From: Rhodospirillales bacterium
Lineage (GTDB): Bacteria; Pseudomonadota; Alphaproteobacteria; Reyranellales; Reyranellaceae
Direction of reading: 5' to 3'
NCBI GenBank assembly: GCA_016185145.1
Contig: JACPOB010000019.1
Coordinates: 1 to 58,421, forward strand
Length of the DNA stretch: 58,421 bases
Shown here: one piece after another, positions 32,350-40,860 of the stretch
How the letters are laid out: each line of letters starts with the position of its first letter
Position numbering within the stretch: position 1 is the first letter of the stretch
Translations under genes and position numbers: made by a program
The notes under the pieces: model-generated
Told to the model about the DNA's origin: nothing
The model's database searches: none
What the model saw: only the letters and a program-made list of their open reading frames with translations

Positions 32350-33387
32350 ATGAGCTTCAAAGTCCGTATCGTCCAGGCCGAGCGTACCATCGAGGTTGCG
32401 ACCGGGGCCACCATCCTGTCGTCCGCACTCGACGCCGGCATCTCCTATCCGTTCGGCTGCCAGTCCGGCAACTGCGGCGCCTGCAAGTCGCACCTCGTGA
32501 AGGGCGAGGTGACGATGGAGGGCTACTCGGAGTTCGCTCTCAGCGACGAGGAGAAGGATCGCGGCCTGATCCTCGCCTGCCGCGCCGTACCCTGGGAGGA
32601 CAGCGAGGTCGCCTGGCTGGAGGAGGACGATCTGATCGTCCACCCGCGCCGCCTGCTCGACTGCGAGGTCGTGGCCCTCGACGACGCCACGCACGACATC
32701 AAGCGCATCCGCCTGAAGATCGCCTCGGGCGGGCCGTTCGACTTCTCGGCCGGTCAGTTCGCCTCGGTGACCTTCGAGGGCTGCCCGCCGCGCGACTATT
32801 CGATGGCCAACGTGCCGGACGATCCGATCCTGGAGTTCCACGTGCGGCGTACGACGGACGGCGCCACCTCGACCCACGTCGCCGAGAAGCTCGAGGTCGG
32901 CCACCATGTGCGCGTCGAAGGCCCGTTCGGCCCCTCCTACCTGCGCGAAACTCATCGTGGGCCGATCATCGCCGTCGCCGGCGGTTCGGGCATGGCGCCC
33001 ATCAAGTCGGTGGTCGAGCGGGCGCTGCAGCAGGCGCTGCCGCAGCATATCTATTTCTATTTCGGCGTCCGCAGCGAACGCGACCTCTACCTCCACGACC
33101 ATTTCGCCCGGCTGGCCGAGACGCACAAGAACCTGCATTTCATTCCGGTATTGAGCGAAGGCGACAGCGAGGAGCGTCGCCTGGGCCTGGTGCACGAGGC
33201 CGTCGCCGAGGACTTCGACGAGTTCGATGGCTGCAAGGCCTACCTCGCCGGCCCACCGGTCATGGTCGAGGCGGCAACCAAGTTGTTCGAGCAGCGCGGC
33301 ATGCGCCGCGTCGATATCCATGCCGACGCGTTCTACACCGCAGCCGAGATGGCGAGTGCGGGCAAAAAGACGGGAGCGGAACTATGA
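32350..33387 (+). CDS. Ferredoxin-NAD(P)H reductase (phenol-hydroxylase/CDP-glucoseen reductase type)
   Basis: A 345-residue electron-transfer protein. The N-terminal plant-type [2Fe-2S] domain has Cys37, Cys42, Cys45 and Cys77 (CQSGNCGAC...LACRA). A central FAD domain (RDYSMANVPDD, the RxYS motif) and a C-terminal NAD domain (AVAGGSGMAPIKSVVE) follow. It would pass electrons from NAD(P)H to an oxygenase. The ATG of the next gene overlaps its stop (ATGA). The natural partner is the PaaA-like diiron protein two genes downstream. Confidence 0.9.
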   Translation: MSFKVRIVQAERTIEVATGATILSSALDAGISYPFGCQSGNCGACKSHLVKGEVTMEGYSEFALSDEEKDRGLILACRAVPWEDSEVAWLEEDDLIVHPRRLLDCEVVALDDATHDIKRIRLKIASGGPFDFSAGQFASVTFEGCPPRDYSMANVPDDPILEFHVRRTTDGATSTHVAEKLEVGHHVRVEGPFGPSYLRETHRGPIIAVAGGSGMAPIKSVVERALQQALPQHIYFYFGVRSERDLYLHDHFARLAETHKNLHFIPVLSEGDSEERRLGLVHEAVAEDFDEFDGCKAYLAGPPVMVEAATKLFEQRGMRRVDIHADAFYTAAEMASAGKKTGAEL

Positions 33388-34310
33388 CGGGAATTCTGGA
33401 AGGGCGTGCTGCCATCGTCACCGGCGCCGGCCGCGGCATCGGCCGCGCCATCGCCGAATCGCTGATCGCCGCAGGCGCCGGCGTCATCGTCGCCGACAAC
33501 GGCGCCTCGATCGGCGGCGAGGGCGGCGATCCGACGGTCGCCCGGGAGACGGCTGCGGCGCTGGGCAAGAAGGCGATCGCCTTCGCCGACAGCGTCGCCT
33601 CGCCCGGTGCGGCCAAGGGCCTGGTTGAGATGGCGGTGAAGAACTTCGGCGGCATCGACATCGTGGTGAACAACGCCGCCATCCTGCGCGATGCCTTCGT
33701 CTTCCGCGCCGATCCGCGCGACTGGGATGCGGTGATCCGCAACAACCTGTCGGCCGCCTTCTACCTCATCAACGCCGCTTCGGCAGTGATGCGTGACCAG
33801 GGCAAGGCCGGACGCGGCGGTGCCGGAGGTTACGACTGGGGCCGCATCGTCAACATCGTGTCGTCGGCCGGTCTCTACGGAAATCTCGGCCAGGCGGCTT
33901 ACGCCAGTGCCAAGGCGGGCCTGTTCGGGCTGACCCGGGTGACGGCGATGGACCTCGCCCGCGCGCAGATCACCGCCAACGCCGTGGCGCCGTTCGCGCG
34001 CACCCGCGTCACCGACATCATCCAGCCGGCCAACGAGGCCCAGAAGACCTACAAGGAGCGCGCGCTCAAGATCGGCGCCAACCACGTCTCCGACCTGGTG
34101 ACGGCGCTCTGCTCGCCGGCCGGAAAGAGCATCACCGGCCAGCTGCTTGGCGTGCGCGGCCGCGAAGTCTTCCTGTTCGGCCAGCCAAGGCCCGTCGCGC
34201 GCATCGAAGCCGGCTCGAACCTGGCGCAGGACCTCGGCGCCAAGCTGTCGGACAAGTTCACCGACCTCACCACCGATCTCGAAGCCTTCAATACCGAGCC
34301 CCTCGTCTGA
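33384..34310 (+). CDS. SDR family oxidoreductase (3-hydroxyacyl-CoA dehydrogenase-like)
   Basis: A 308-residue short-chain dehydrogenase. The cofactor motif is TGAGRGIGRAIA (residues 12-23), NNAAILRD lies mid-way, and the catalytic YxxxK is YASAK with an upstream Ser in NIVSSAG. The C-terminal extension of about 50 residues (VRGREVFLFGQPRPVARIEA and onward) resembles the dehydrogenase domain of peroxisomal multifunctional enzymes. It is translationally coupled to the reductase gene and 10 bases from the diiron protein gene. It may oxidise a hydroxyacyl product of that oxygenase. Confidence 0.88.
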   Translation: MTGILEGRAAIVTGAGRGIGRAIAESLIAAGAGVIVADNGASIGGEGGDPTVARETAAALGKKAIAFADSVASPGAAKGLVEMAVKNFGGIDIVVNNAAILRDAFVFRADPRDWDAVIRNNLSAAFYLINAASAVMRDQGKAGRGGAGGYDWGRIVNIVSSAGLYGNLGQAAYASAKAGLFGLTRVTAMDLARAQITANAVAPFARTRVTDIIQPANEAQKTYKERALKIGANHVSDLVTALCSPAGKSITGQLLGVRGREVFLFGQPRPVARIEAGSNLAQDLGAKLSDKFTDLTTDLEAFNTEPLV

Positions 34311-34320
34311 GGAAGTCATC

Positions 34321-35028
34321 ATGAGCGACCCCATCGTCATCAAGACCGTCGAGGAGCTGAAGGCCGCCCCAGAAGAGTATCGCGAGGCCGTTGGCAAGCT
34401 GGTGATCAGCCATGCGGTGAACGAGCTCTACGGCGCGCAGGTGTTCGACGAGCCCGCGATCGCCTATGCGCCGACGCCCTACGCCAAGTGGCTGACCTGC
34501 CGCGTCGCCATGGAGGAGTACGGCCATCACGTGCGCTTCAAGCAGCTCGGCGTGCAGATGGGCATTCCCGAGGAGCGCATGATCCCGGGCACCGGCAAGC
34601 GGCCGCTCTCGATCTTCGAGTTCCCGCTAAAAACCTGGGAGGAGTTCGTCGCCATCAAGCTGCTTGCCGACCTGGCCGAGATCCTGCAGGTCGAGGACCT
34701 GCTGCACTGCACCTTCCACCCGCTCAGGAACCTCGCGCGCGCGACCATGCCGGAAGAACGCTTCCACGCGCAGTTCGGCGAAGACTTCACCGCCGAGCTG
34801 ATCAGGACGCCGGCGGGCAAGGCCACGCTGCAGGCCGCGATCGACGAATACTTCCCCTACCTGCCGTCGTTCTTCGGCGGCTCGAAGTCGAAGAACAACG
34901 AGATCTTCCGCAAGTGGAACATCAAGCAGCGCACCAATGACGAGATGCGCGCCGACTTCATGAAGCGGGCGACCGAAGTCGCCGCCAAGTACGATCTCAC
35001 CCTGCCCGAGGTGAAGCAGGCGGCATGA
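34321..35028 (+). CDS. PaaA/PaaC-like ferritin-fold diiron protein
   Basis: A 235-residue four-helix protein of the phenylacetic-acid catabolic (PaaA/PaaC) family. The diiron signature is visible: Glu35, then Glu66-x-x-His69 (MEEYGHH), a carboxylate in AEILQVED (120-126), and Glu146-x-x-His149 (EERFH). In phenylacetyl-CoA epoxidase PaaA works with PaaC, PaaB and PaaE, but no paaB, paaC or paaK is present. The adjacent ferredoxin reductase may play the PaaE role. It is a plausible oxygenase or epoxidase component for a CoA-thioester. Substrate unknown. Confidence 0.82.
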   Translation: MSDPIVIKTVEELKAAPEEYREAVGKLVISHAVNELYGAQVFDEPAIAYAPTPYAKWLTCRVAMEEYGHHVRFKQLGVQMGIPEERMIPGTGKRPLSIFEFPLKTWEEFVAIKLLADLAEILQVEDLLHCTFHPLRNLARATMPEERFHAQFGEDFTAELIRTPAGKATLQAAIDEYFPYLPSFFGGSKSKNNEIFRKWNIKQRTNDEMRADFMKRATEVAAKYDLTLPEVKQAA

Positions 35029-35057
35029 GCGAGGGACCTCGACTGCGGCACATGTTT

Positions 35058-35160
35058 CGATCCGCGCCCTGCGGGCGCTCCTCAGCATGAGGCGGAGCTC
35101 AAACCCAGACCAACCTCACCCTGAGGAGGGCGCGAAGCGCCCGTCTCGAAGGGTGGGCCA
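35058..35160. repeat. Family-C palindrome (two unequal halves)
   Basis: Right-type half (about 35058-35092, CGCGCCCTGCGGGCGCTCCTCAG) followed by a left-type half (35113-35160, CCTCACCCTGAGGAG with a GGGCGCGAAGCGCCC core and GTCTCGAAGGGTGGG). The order is reversed relative to 17621-17723 and 50744-50850. It ends before the start chosen for the next gene. Confidence 0.75.
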
Positions 35161-35206
35161 CCTGAAGGAAGTCGAGACACTTCCGATAGCCTTGCTTGAA
35201 CGGGTC

Positions 35207-35719
35207 ATGGAAGAGACCCGAACCGCCGCGTGGTTCGCCGCGCTGGGCGAGCCGCTGACCGAGGGCGATCGCGGCGACGCCACCGCCTATGCCATGGCCC
35301 TCGGGCTCGGCCCGCTGCGCGTGGTGCAGGCTCACGATTGGCCCGAGGCGGAGCGCGTGCTCAAGGCGCCCGACTGGTCGCCCGCATGGTGGGACCGCGA
35401 GGAAGCGCTGCGTCAGCACCTGCTGGCTGCAGCCGAAGCACGCTATCCCGAGCGCGAGCTGTGGACGGCGCTCACCGAGCTCACCACCGAGGCCGGCGAG
35501 GTCGTGCATGGCAAGGCCGCCACTGCCGCCTCGCGCATGGGTAGCGCGGCCAGGGCGTCGATCCATGTCGCGGCGGGCGCCGCCGCACAGGCGGCTTATC
35601 AACTGGCGCTGGCGCGGCTGGCGGAAGATGCCGCCTCGCCGTTCGAAAGCAAGTTTCGTTTGTTTGCTGCGGGCCGCTGGCCGTTGGGCGTCGTGGGCTC
35701 TACGCTGGTCCTCTTCTGA
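35207..35719 (+). CDS. Hypothetical protein
   Basis: A 170-residue soluble protein that I do not recognise. The N-terminal half is aromatic (WPEAERVLKAPDWSPAWWDR, about residues 46-65). The C-terminal half is Ala-rich helix (VAAGAAAQAAYQLALARLAE). The start MEETRTAAWF at 35207 was chosen because the frame further upstream (to 35087) passes through a family-C repeat and is probably not coding. An alternative TTG lies at about 35195. An alpha/beta hydrolase gene follows after 16 bases. Confidence 0.6.
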   Translation: MEETRTAAWFAALGEPLTEGDRGDATAYAMALGLGPLRVVQAHDWPEAERVLKAPDWSPAWWDREEALRQHLLAAAEARYPERELWTALTELTTEAGEVVHGKAATAASRMGSAARASIHVAAGAAAQAAYQLALARLAEDAASPFESKFRLFAAGRWPLGVVGSTLVLF

Positions 35720-35735
35720 GAGGGCCTTTTTCTCC

Positions 35736-36569
35736 ATGACCTACACGGCGCCGGCGCGAAGCGTCGGCCGATTGAAGCGGCCGTTCGGCGACCTGTACTA
35801 CGAGGTATCCGGCAGCGGGCCGGCATTGCTGTTCGCCCACGGCCTGGGCGGCAATCACCTGAGCTGGTGGCAGCAGGTCGCGCACTTCGCCCCGCACTAT
35901 ACTTGCGTGAGCTTCGCTCACCGCGGCTTTGCGCCGTCCACTGCGATCGATGGTGGACCCGATCCGGCCGACTATGCCTCCGACCTTGCGGCGCTGATCG
36001 ATCACCTGAAATTCCCCGACGTGCGCCTTGTCGGCCAATCGATGGGCGGCTGGACCGTCCTCGAATATGCTTTGGCCAATCCGACGAAAGTGAAGGCTCT
36101 CGTCCTGAGCTCGACCTCCGGCACCCTCGACCGCCGCGGCTGCGATCCGTCAGGCGGCGCGACCTACGATGCCTGGGCGGAGGACGCCGAAGCGAAAGTC
36201 GCGGCAGGGCTCGCGCACGGCATCCATCCGGCGATGGGCATGAACGCCGCGGCGCGCACGCCTGCGCTGCACCTTCTCTATGCCAGTATCGACGCCATGG
36301 CGGGCGCCCTCGACAAGGAGAAGGTACGCGCCGGACTGCGCCGCTCCGCCCACCGGACGGTCGAGGAACTGAAGAACTTCCGCGTGCCGACGCTCCTGAT
36401 CGCCGGCGGCGAAGACGTCGTCTTCCCGCCCTTCGTGGCAAGCGCCATCGCAGCAGCCCTGCCCTGTGGAGAAGCACATCTGATCCCCCATGCCGGCCAC
36501 TCGCCATACTTCGAGGAGGCCGCTACGTTCAACAGGCTGGTCGAGGCGTTTCTGGCGCGCCAGCGCTAA
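35736..36569 (+). CDS. Alpha/beta hydrolase
   Basis: A 277-residue alpha/beta-hydrolase. The oxyanion HG motif is FAHGLGGNHLSWW (33-45) and the nucleophile elbow GQSMGG has Ser102. The acid is in LIAGGEDVVFPP and the catalytic His in IPHAGHSPYFEE near the C-terminus. The fold fits esterases, lactonases (such as the PcaD type) or C-C hydrolases. The M81 gene begins 9 bases after its stop with AAGGAGA between, so they are co-transcribed. Substrate unknown. Confidence 0.85.
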   Translation: MTYTAPARSVGRLKRPFGDLYYEVSGSGPALLFAHGLGGNHLSWWQQVAHFAPHYTCVSFAHRGFAPSTAIDGGPDPADYASDLAALIDHLKFPDVRLVGQSMGGWTVLEYALANPTKVKALVLSSTSGTLDRRGCDPSGGATYDAWAEDAEAKVAAGLAHGIHPAMGMNAAARTPALHLLYASIDAMAGALDKEKVRAGLRRSAHRTVEELKNFRVPTLLIAGGEDVVFPPFVASAIAAALPCGEAHLIPHAGHSPYFEEAATFNRLVEAFLARQR

Positions 36570-36578
36570 GGAGAAGAC

Positions 36579-38114
36579 GTGTCGCAGGACAATCCGCGGA
36601 TTGCCGTTCTGAGTTTCGCAATCGAGTGCAATCGGTTCTCGCCGGTAACCACGGCGGAAGACTTCCAGACCGACGTCGATATCCGCGGCAACCAGATCGT
36701 GAGCGAGGCGCGCTCGGGCGCGTCGATCACGCTCCCCGATCTGCCCGGCTTCTTCACCGAGATGGATCGCACCGGCAACTGGACTCCCGTGCCGCTGCGC
36801 GTCTCACAGGCCCAGCCCGGCGGTCCGGTCGAAGAGAATTTCTTCAAGGCGTTCCTCGCCGAGATCGAGGCGGGCCTGCAGAGCGCACTGCCGCTCGACG
36901 CCGTCTTCGTCGCTGCTCATGGCGCCGCCCTCGCCGAGGGCACGGACGACCCTGACGGTGACCTGTTCGAAACCATTCGCAAGGTCGTCGGGCCGGACAT
37001 CCCGGTCGTCTCGACCTTCGACCTGCACGCCAACGTCTCGCGCCGGATGACCGACAATCTTTCCGTGTTCGTCGGCTATCTCGAGAATCCGCATATCGAC
37101 ATCTACGAACGCGGCGTCGAAGCCGCCAAGCACATGCGCGAGTGCCTGGCCGGCGCGCGCACCGCGGTCACCATGGTCAAGGTGCCGCTGGTGCCGCCGC
37201 AGATCTCGCTGCTGACCGCCAAGGGCCCCTACGCCGACCTGATCAAGTACGGCCAGACCAAGGTGGGCGGCGACATCCTCAACGTCTCGGTGATGGCGGG
37301 CTTCGCCTACAGCGACAGCCCCAAGAACGGGCTCACCGCGGTGGTGACGGCGCGCAACGGCAACCGCCAGGCGGCGGCCGACCTGTCGCTCGACATCGCC
37401 AGGCGCGCCTGGGGCATGAAGGAGCGCTTCAAGCGCGCCATGACGCCGCTCGCCGACGCCGTCCAGCTCGCCGTCTCGGTCGGCCGCGACCGGCGACGCA
37501 AGCCCATCATCCTGGCCGACGTTGCCGACAATCCCGGCGGCGGCGGGCGCGGCAACACCACCTATCTGTTGCGCGCGCTCAAGGCCGCCGGCGCCCAGCA
37601 CGTGATCTTCGGCGTGTTCAACGACGCCGCCGTCGCCGCCAAGGCGCACGAGCTGGGTGAAGGCGCCATCTTCACAGCCTCGTTCAACTCCCAGGAACAT
37701 CAGGAATTCTCCCTGCCCTTCGACTGCGAGGCCAAGGTCGCAAAACTGTCGGACGGCAAGTATGTCGGTCGCCGCGGCGTGCTCAGGAACGTGTCGTCCG
37801 ACATGGGGCCCTCGGCCCTGCTCGACCTCGGGGGCATCCAACTCGTGGTCATCTCCAACCGCTGTCAGTGCATGGACCCGATGCAGTTCGAGATGTTCGG
37901 CCTCGACATCGCCCAGGCGCGCGTGGTGGTGGTCAAGAGCCGCGGCCACTTCCGTGGCGGTTTCGACGAGTTTTTCAACACCGGCCAGATCTACGAAGTC
38001 GATTGTCCGGGCTTGACGTCACCGATCCTGGCGAACTTCACTTGGACCAGGTTGCCGCGGCCGGTCTATCCGCTCGACGAAGAAACGAGCTGGACGCCAC
38101 CCACTGGCGTCTGA
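36579..38114 (+). CDS. M81 family metallopeptidase (microcystinase MlrC homologue)
   Basis: A 511-residue protein of the M81/MlrC family, metallopeptidases first known from microcystin degradation but broadly found with peptide or amide metabolism. Landmarks: AVLSFAIECNRFSPVTTAED at the N-terminus, DAVFVAAHGAALAEGTDDPD, a FDLHANVS motif with the putative metal ligands, and ADVADNPGGGGRGNTTYLLR. The start is GTG at 36579 after AAGGAGA. A peptide-type binding-protein gene follows after 26 bases, suggesting linked uptake and cleavage. Confidence 0.87.
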   Translation: MSQDNPRIAVLSFAIECNRFSPVTTAEDFQTDVDIRGNQIVSEARSGASITLPDLPGFFTEMDRTGNWTPVPLRVSQAQPGGPVEENFFKAFLAEIEAGLQSALPLDAVFVAAHGAALAEGTDDPDGDLFETIRKVVGPDIPVVSTFDLHANVSRRMTDNLSVFVGYLENPHIDIYERGVEAAKHMRECLAGARTAVTMVKVPLVPPQISLLTAKGPYADLIKYGQTKVGGDILNVSVMAGFAYSDSPKNGLTAVVTARNGNRQAAADLSLDIARRAWGMKERFKRAMTPLADAVQLAVSVGRDRRRKPIILADVADNPGGGGRGNTTYLLRALKAAGAQHVIFGVFNDAAVAAKAHELGEGAIFTASFNSQEHQEFSLPFDCEAKVAKLSDGKYVGRRGVLRNVSSDMGPSALLDLGGIQLVVISNRCQCMDPMQFEMFGLDIAQARVVVVKSRGHFRGGFDEFFNTGQIYEVDCPGLTSPILANFTWTRLPRPVYPLDEETSWTPPTGV

Positions 38115-38140
38115 GACCGCCGCCCCAAAGGGAGGCTGTC

Positions 38141-39709
38141 ATGTTGCGCCGTTCGTTGATCGCCCTGGCGGGCGCCGTTTTGATCTCCGTGCCTGCGTCG
38201 GCCCAATCGCCCAAGACGCTGCGTGTGGTCATGCATTCGGATCTCAAGATCATCGATCCGGTGTGGACCACGGCCTACATCGTCCGCAACCACGGCTACC
38301 TGATCTACGACACGCTGTTTGCGATCGACGGCAAGTTCGAGCCGCAGCCGCAGATGGTCGAGAGCTGGACGGTGAGCGACGACAAGCTCACCTGGACCTT
38401 CAAGCTGCGCGACGGCCTCAAGTGGCATGACGGCACGCCGGTGACCTCGGCCGATGTCATACCCTCCATCAAGCGCTGGACCGACAAGGATGCGCTGGGC
38501 GGCCTGCTCGCCAAGTCGACCAAGGAGATGAAAGCGGTCGACGATCGCACCTTCCAGATCGTGCTCAAGGAGCCGTTCGGCATGATGCTGAAGGCGCTCG
38601 CCAAGTCGGCTTCGGTGCCGCTGTTCGTCATGCCCAAGCGCGTCGCCGAGACGCCGGTGTCGCAGCAGATCTCGGACACGACCGGCTCGGGCCCCTTCAT
38701 CTTCAAGAAGGACGAGTGGAAGGCCGGCGAAAAGGTCGTTTATGTCCGCAATCCCGACTACAAGCCGCGCGCCGAGCCGCCGTCCGGCCTCGCCGGAGGC
38801 AAGGTCACCAAGCTCGACCGCATCGAATGGCGCTCGATTTCCGATCCGCAGACGGCGGTGAACGCCCTGATGTCGGGCGAGATCGACATGATCGAAACGG
38901 TCGCGCACGACCTCTTGCCGGTGCTGGAGAAGGACAAGGACGTCAAGGTCGTCGTCCTCGATCCGTTGGGCCTGACCTATGTGCTGCGCTACAACTGGAA
39001 ACAGCCGCCGTTCAACGATGTGCGCTACCGCCGCGCCGCGACGCTGTCGCTCAACCAGAAGGACTTCCTGCAGGCGGTGATCGGCGATCCGCGCTACTAC
39101 AAGGAATGCAAGGCGATGTTCGGCTGCGGCACGCCGCTCGAAACCTCGGCCGGCATGCAGGGCCTCCTGGAATCGCGCTTCGAGGAATCGCGCAAGCTCC
39201 TGAAGGAGCTGGGCTATGACGGCACGCCGATCGTCGTGCTGCAGACCAGCGACAACCCGACCCTGACCAACCTCGCGCCGGTCACCAAGACCCTGCTCGA
39301 GCGCGGCGGCTTCAAGGTCGATGTGCAATCGATGGACTGGCAGACCCTGGTGGCGCGGCGCGCCAAGAAGGATCCCGTGGCGCAGGGCGGCTGGAACATC
39401 GCCCAGACAGCGGCCGCCGCCGTGCTGCTGCTCGATCCGGTCAACAACCACTATGCCGAGGCGAGCGGCGATCGCGCCCAGTTCGGCTGGCCGCTCGACG
39501 AGGAGATCGAGAAGCTCCGGATGCAGTTCATCCGCGAGGGCGACCCCAAGAAGCAGCTCGAGATCGCCGAAAAGGTCCAGACCCGCATCCTGAGCGAAGG
39601 CGTCACGGTGCCGCTCGGCCAGTTCCAGCAGCCGATGGCGCGACGCACGAACGTCAGCGGCAACGTCGTCTCGCCCGTGACGGTGTTCTGGAACGTGGAG
39701 AAGAAGTGA
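38141..39709 (+). CDS. ABC transporter substrate-binding protein, peptide/dipeptide (SBP_bac_5) type
   Basis: A 522-residue periplasmic binding protein. Residues 1-22 are a signal peptide (cut near SVPASAQ). The family hallmark is FKLRDGLKWHDGTPVTSADV (about residues 87-106), followed by the long two-lobe body. It is preceded by GGGAGG. No permease or ATPase gene follows, so it is an orphan that must share a transporter encoded elsewhere, or the set was split. The co-located M81 gene suggests a peptide ligand. A family-E palindrome ends the unit. Confidence 0.88.
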   Translation: MLRRSLIALAGAVLISVPASAQSPKTLRVVMHSDLKIIDPVWTTAYIVRNHGYLIYDTLFAIDGKFEPQPQMVESWTVSDDKLTWTFKLRDGLKWHDGTPVTSADVIPSIKRWTDKDALGGLLAKSTKEMKAVDDRTFQIVLKEPFGMMLKALAKSASVPLFVMPKRVAETPVSQQISDTTGSGPFIFKKDEWKAGEKVVYVRNPDYKPRAEPPSGLAGGKVTKLDRIEWRSISDPQTAVNALMSGEIDMIETVAHDLLPVLEKDKDVKVVVLDPLGLTYVLRYNWKQPPFNDVRYRRAATLSLNQKDFLQAVIGDPRYYKECKAMFGCGTPLETSAGMQGLLESRFEESRKLLKELGYDGTPIVVLQTSDNPTLTNLAPVTKTLLERGGFKVDVQSMDWQTLVARRAKKDPVAQGGWNIAQTAAAAVLLLDPVNNHYAEASGDRAQFGWPLDEEIEKLRMQFIREGDPKKQLEIAEKVQTRILSEGVTVPLGQFQQPMARRTNVSGNVVSPVTVFWNVEKK

Positions 39710-39712
39710 GCT

Positions 39713-39842
39713 TCCTCCCCAGCGCTTGGCGCTGGGGAGGTGTCGCCGTTCATACGGCGACGGAGGGGTCATGGGCATCATCGTTGACGCCCATGACCCC
39801 TCCGCCCCTTCGGGGCACCTCCCCAACTTCGTTGGGGAGGAT
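39713..39842. repeat. Family-E palindrome
   Basis: CCTCCCCAGCGCTTGGCGCTGGGGAGG at the left and CCTCCCCAACTTCGTTGGGGAGG at the right are separate hairpins. Between them GGGGTCATGGGCATCA pairs with TGACGCCCATGACCCC. It lies between the convergent binding-protein and pirin genes and probably works as a terminator. Only one copy is present in the window. Confidence 0.7.
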
Positions 39843-39844
39843 GA

Positions 39845-40726
39845 CTACCGATCCGGCAGCGGGATGAACTCCTTGTCGCCCGGGACCTTGGCGAAGCGGC
39901 CGTCGCGCCAGTCGGCCTTGGCCTTCTCGATGCGCTCCTTGGACGACGACACGAAGTTCCACCAGATGTGGCGCGGACCGTCCATCGTGGCGCCGCCCAG
40001 CAGCATGACCTTCGCCCCATCGGGACCGGCAATCATCTCGACCGGCTGGCCGGCATGGAATGTCGCGAGGTCACCCACGGTCAGCAGGCGGTCGCCGACC
40101 GTCAGGCTACCCTCGGCGACATAGGCCGCGCGCTCGACATGCTCGGGCGACACCGCGATCTTGGCCGCGGCCGGCATCTCCACCGCGACATAGAAGATCG
40201 GTGAGAAATGCGTCGTCGGCGCCGTCCGGCCACCATAGGTGCCGACGATCAGGCGAAGCGCCGAGCCACCGTCAGTCCAGGCCGGCAGCTTGGCCTTCTC
40301 GACATGCTCGAACGACGGCGCCGTCTCCTCGTGACTCTTGGGCAGCGCTACCCAGGTCTGGACGCCGTGCATGCGAAAGCCCGCGCGCTTCATCTCGGGC
40401 TCGGTGCGCTCCGAGTGGGCGATGCCGCTGCCCGCGGTCATCCAGTTGACGTCGCCGGGACGGATCGCCTGGGCATAGCCCAGGCTGTCGCGATGGAAGA
40501 TGCCGCCGTCGAACAGATACGTGACGGTGGCGAGCCCGATATGCGGATGAGGCCGCACCTCCATGCCGTCGCCGCCCGGCGGCACGACCATCGGCCCGAA
40601 ATGGTCGAGGAAGATGAACGGCCCGACCATGCGCCGCTTAGCGCTGGGTAACACACGCCGGACGGAGAAGCCGGGTCCCAACTCGTGGGCGCGTCCCTGG
40701 ATGAGAAGCTCGATCGGATCGGCCAT
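39845..40726 (-). CDS. Pirin family protein
   Basis: A 293-residue bicupin of the pirin family. The N-terminal cupin carries the iron-ligand pattern RPHPHIGLATVTYLFDGGIF followed by SGIAHSERTEPE (His in HPH, His in GIAH, Glu). The C-terminal cupin is degenerate. Bacterial pirins have quercetinase or regulatory roles (YhhW, pyruvate dehydrogenase modulation). The substrate is not predictable. The ATG at 40726 is preceded by an AGGAGAAC site. It stands alone. Confidence 0.9.
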   Translation of the reverse strand: MADPIELLIQGRAHELGPGFSVRRVLPSAKRRMVGPFIFLDHFGPMVVPPGGDGMEVRPHPHIGLATVTYLFDGGIFHRDSLGYAQAIRPGDVNWMTAGSGIAHSERTEPEMKRAGFRMHGVQTWVALPKSHEETAPSFEHVEKAKLPAWTDGGSALRLIVGTYGGRTAPTTHFSPIFYVAVEMPAAAKIAVSPEHVERAAYVAEGSLTVGDRLLTVGDLATFHAGQPVEMIAGPDGAKVMLLGGATMDGPRHIWWNFVSSSKERIEKAKADWRDGRFAKVPGDKEFIPLPDR

Positions 40727-40740
40727 CTTGTTCTCCTATT

Positions 40741-40860
40741 CCGTCGTCGGGCGGCGCCGTCATACAGATGAGGCGCCAGGCGGGTTACGGCGGACGCGTG
40801 CTCCCGGTCAATCCCAAGGGTGGCACCATTTTCGGTTACGAGTCGGTGACTTCGATCGCG
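40741..40860 (+). pseudogene. Relic of an NDP-forming acyl-CoA synthetase (CoA-binding domain fragment)
   Basis: About 40 codons resemble the N-terminal CoA-binding domain of ADP-forming acyl-CoA synthetases: RQAGYGGRVLPVNPKGGTIF followed by GYESVTSIA. This corresponds to the conserved G-x-x-G-x-V-x-P-V-N-P stretch and the following G-Y loop. After SIA the similarity stops. The remaining open frame to 41043 does not look like the family. No start region or nucleotide-grasp domain is present. It is read as a deletion relic. Confidence 0.55.

Noticed and set aside
32293..33321. N-terminal extension of the MarR regulator to 500 residues
   Set aside because: Antisense shadow of the reductase gene. 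The MarR fold is complete from 32292.
35087..35206. Earlier start for the hypothetical protein at 35207
   Set aside because: The first part is translated family-C repeat, so it is probably not part of the protein.
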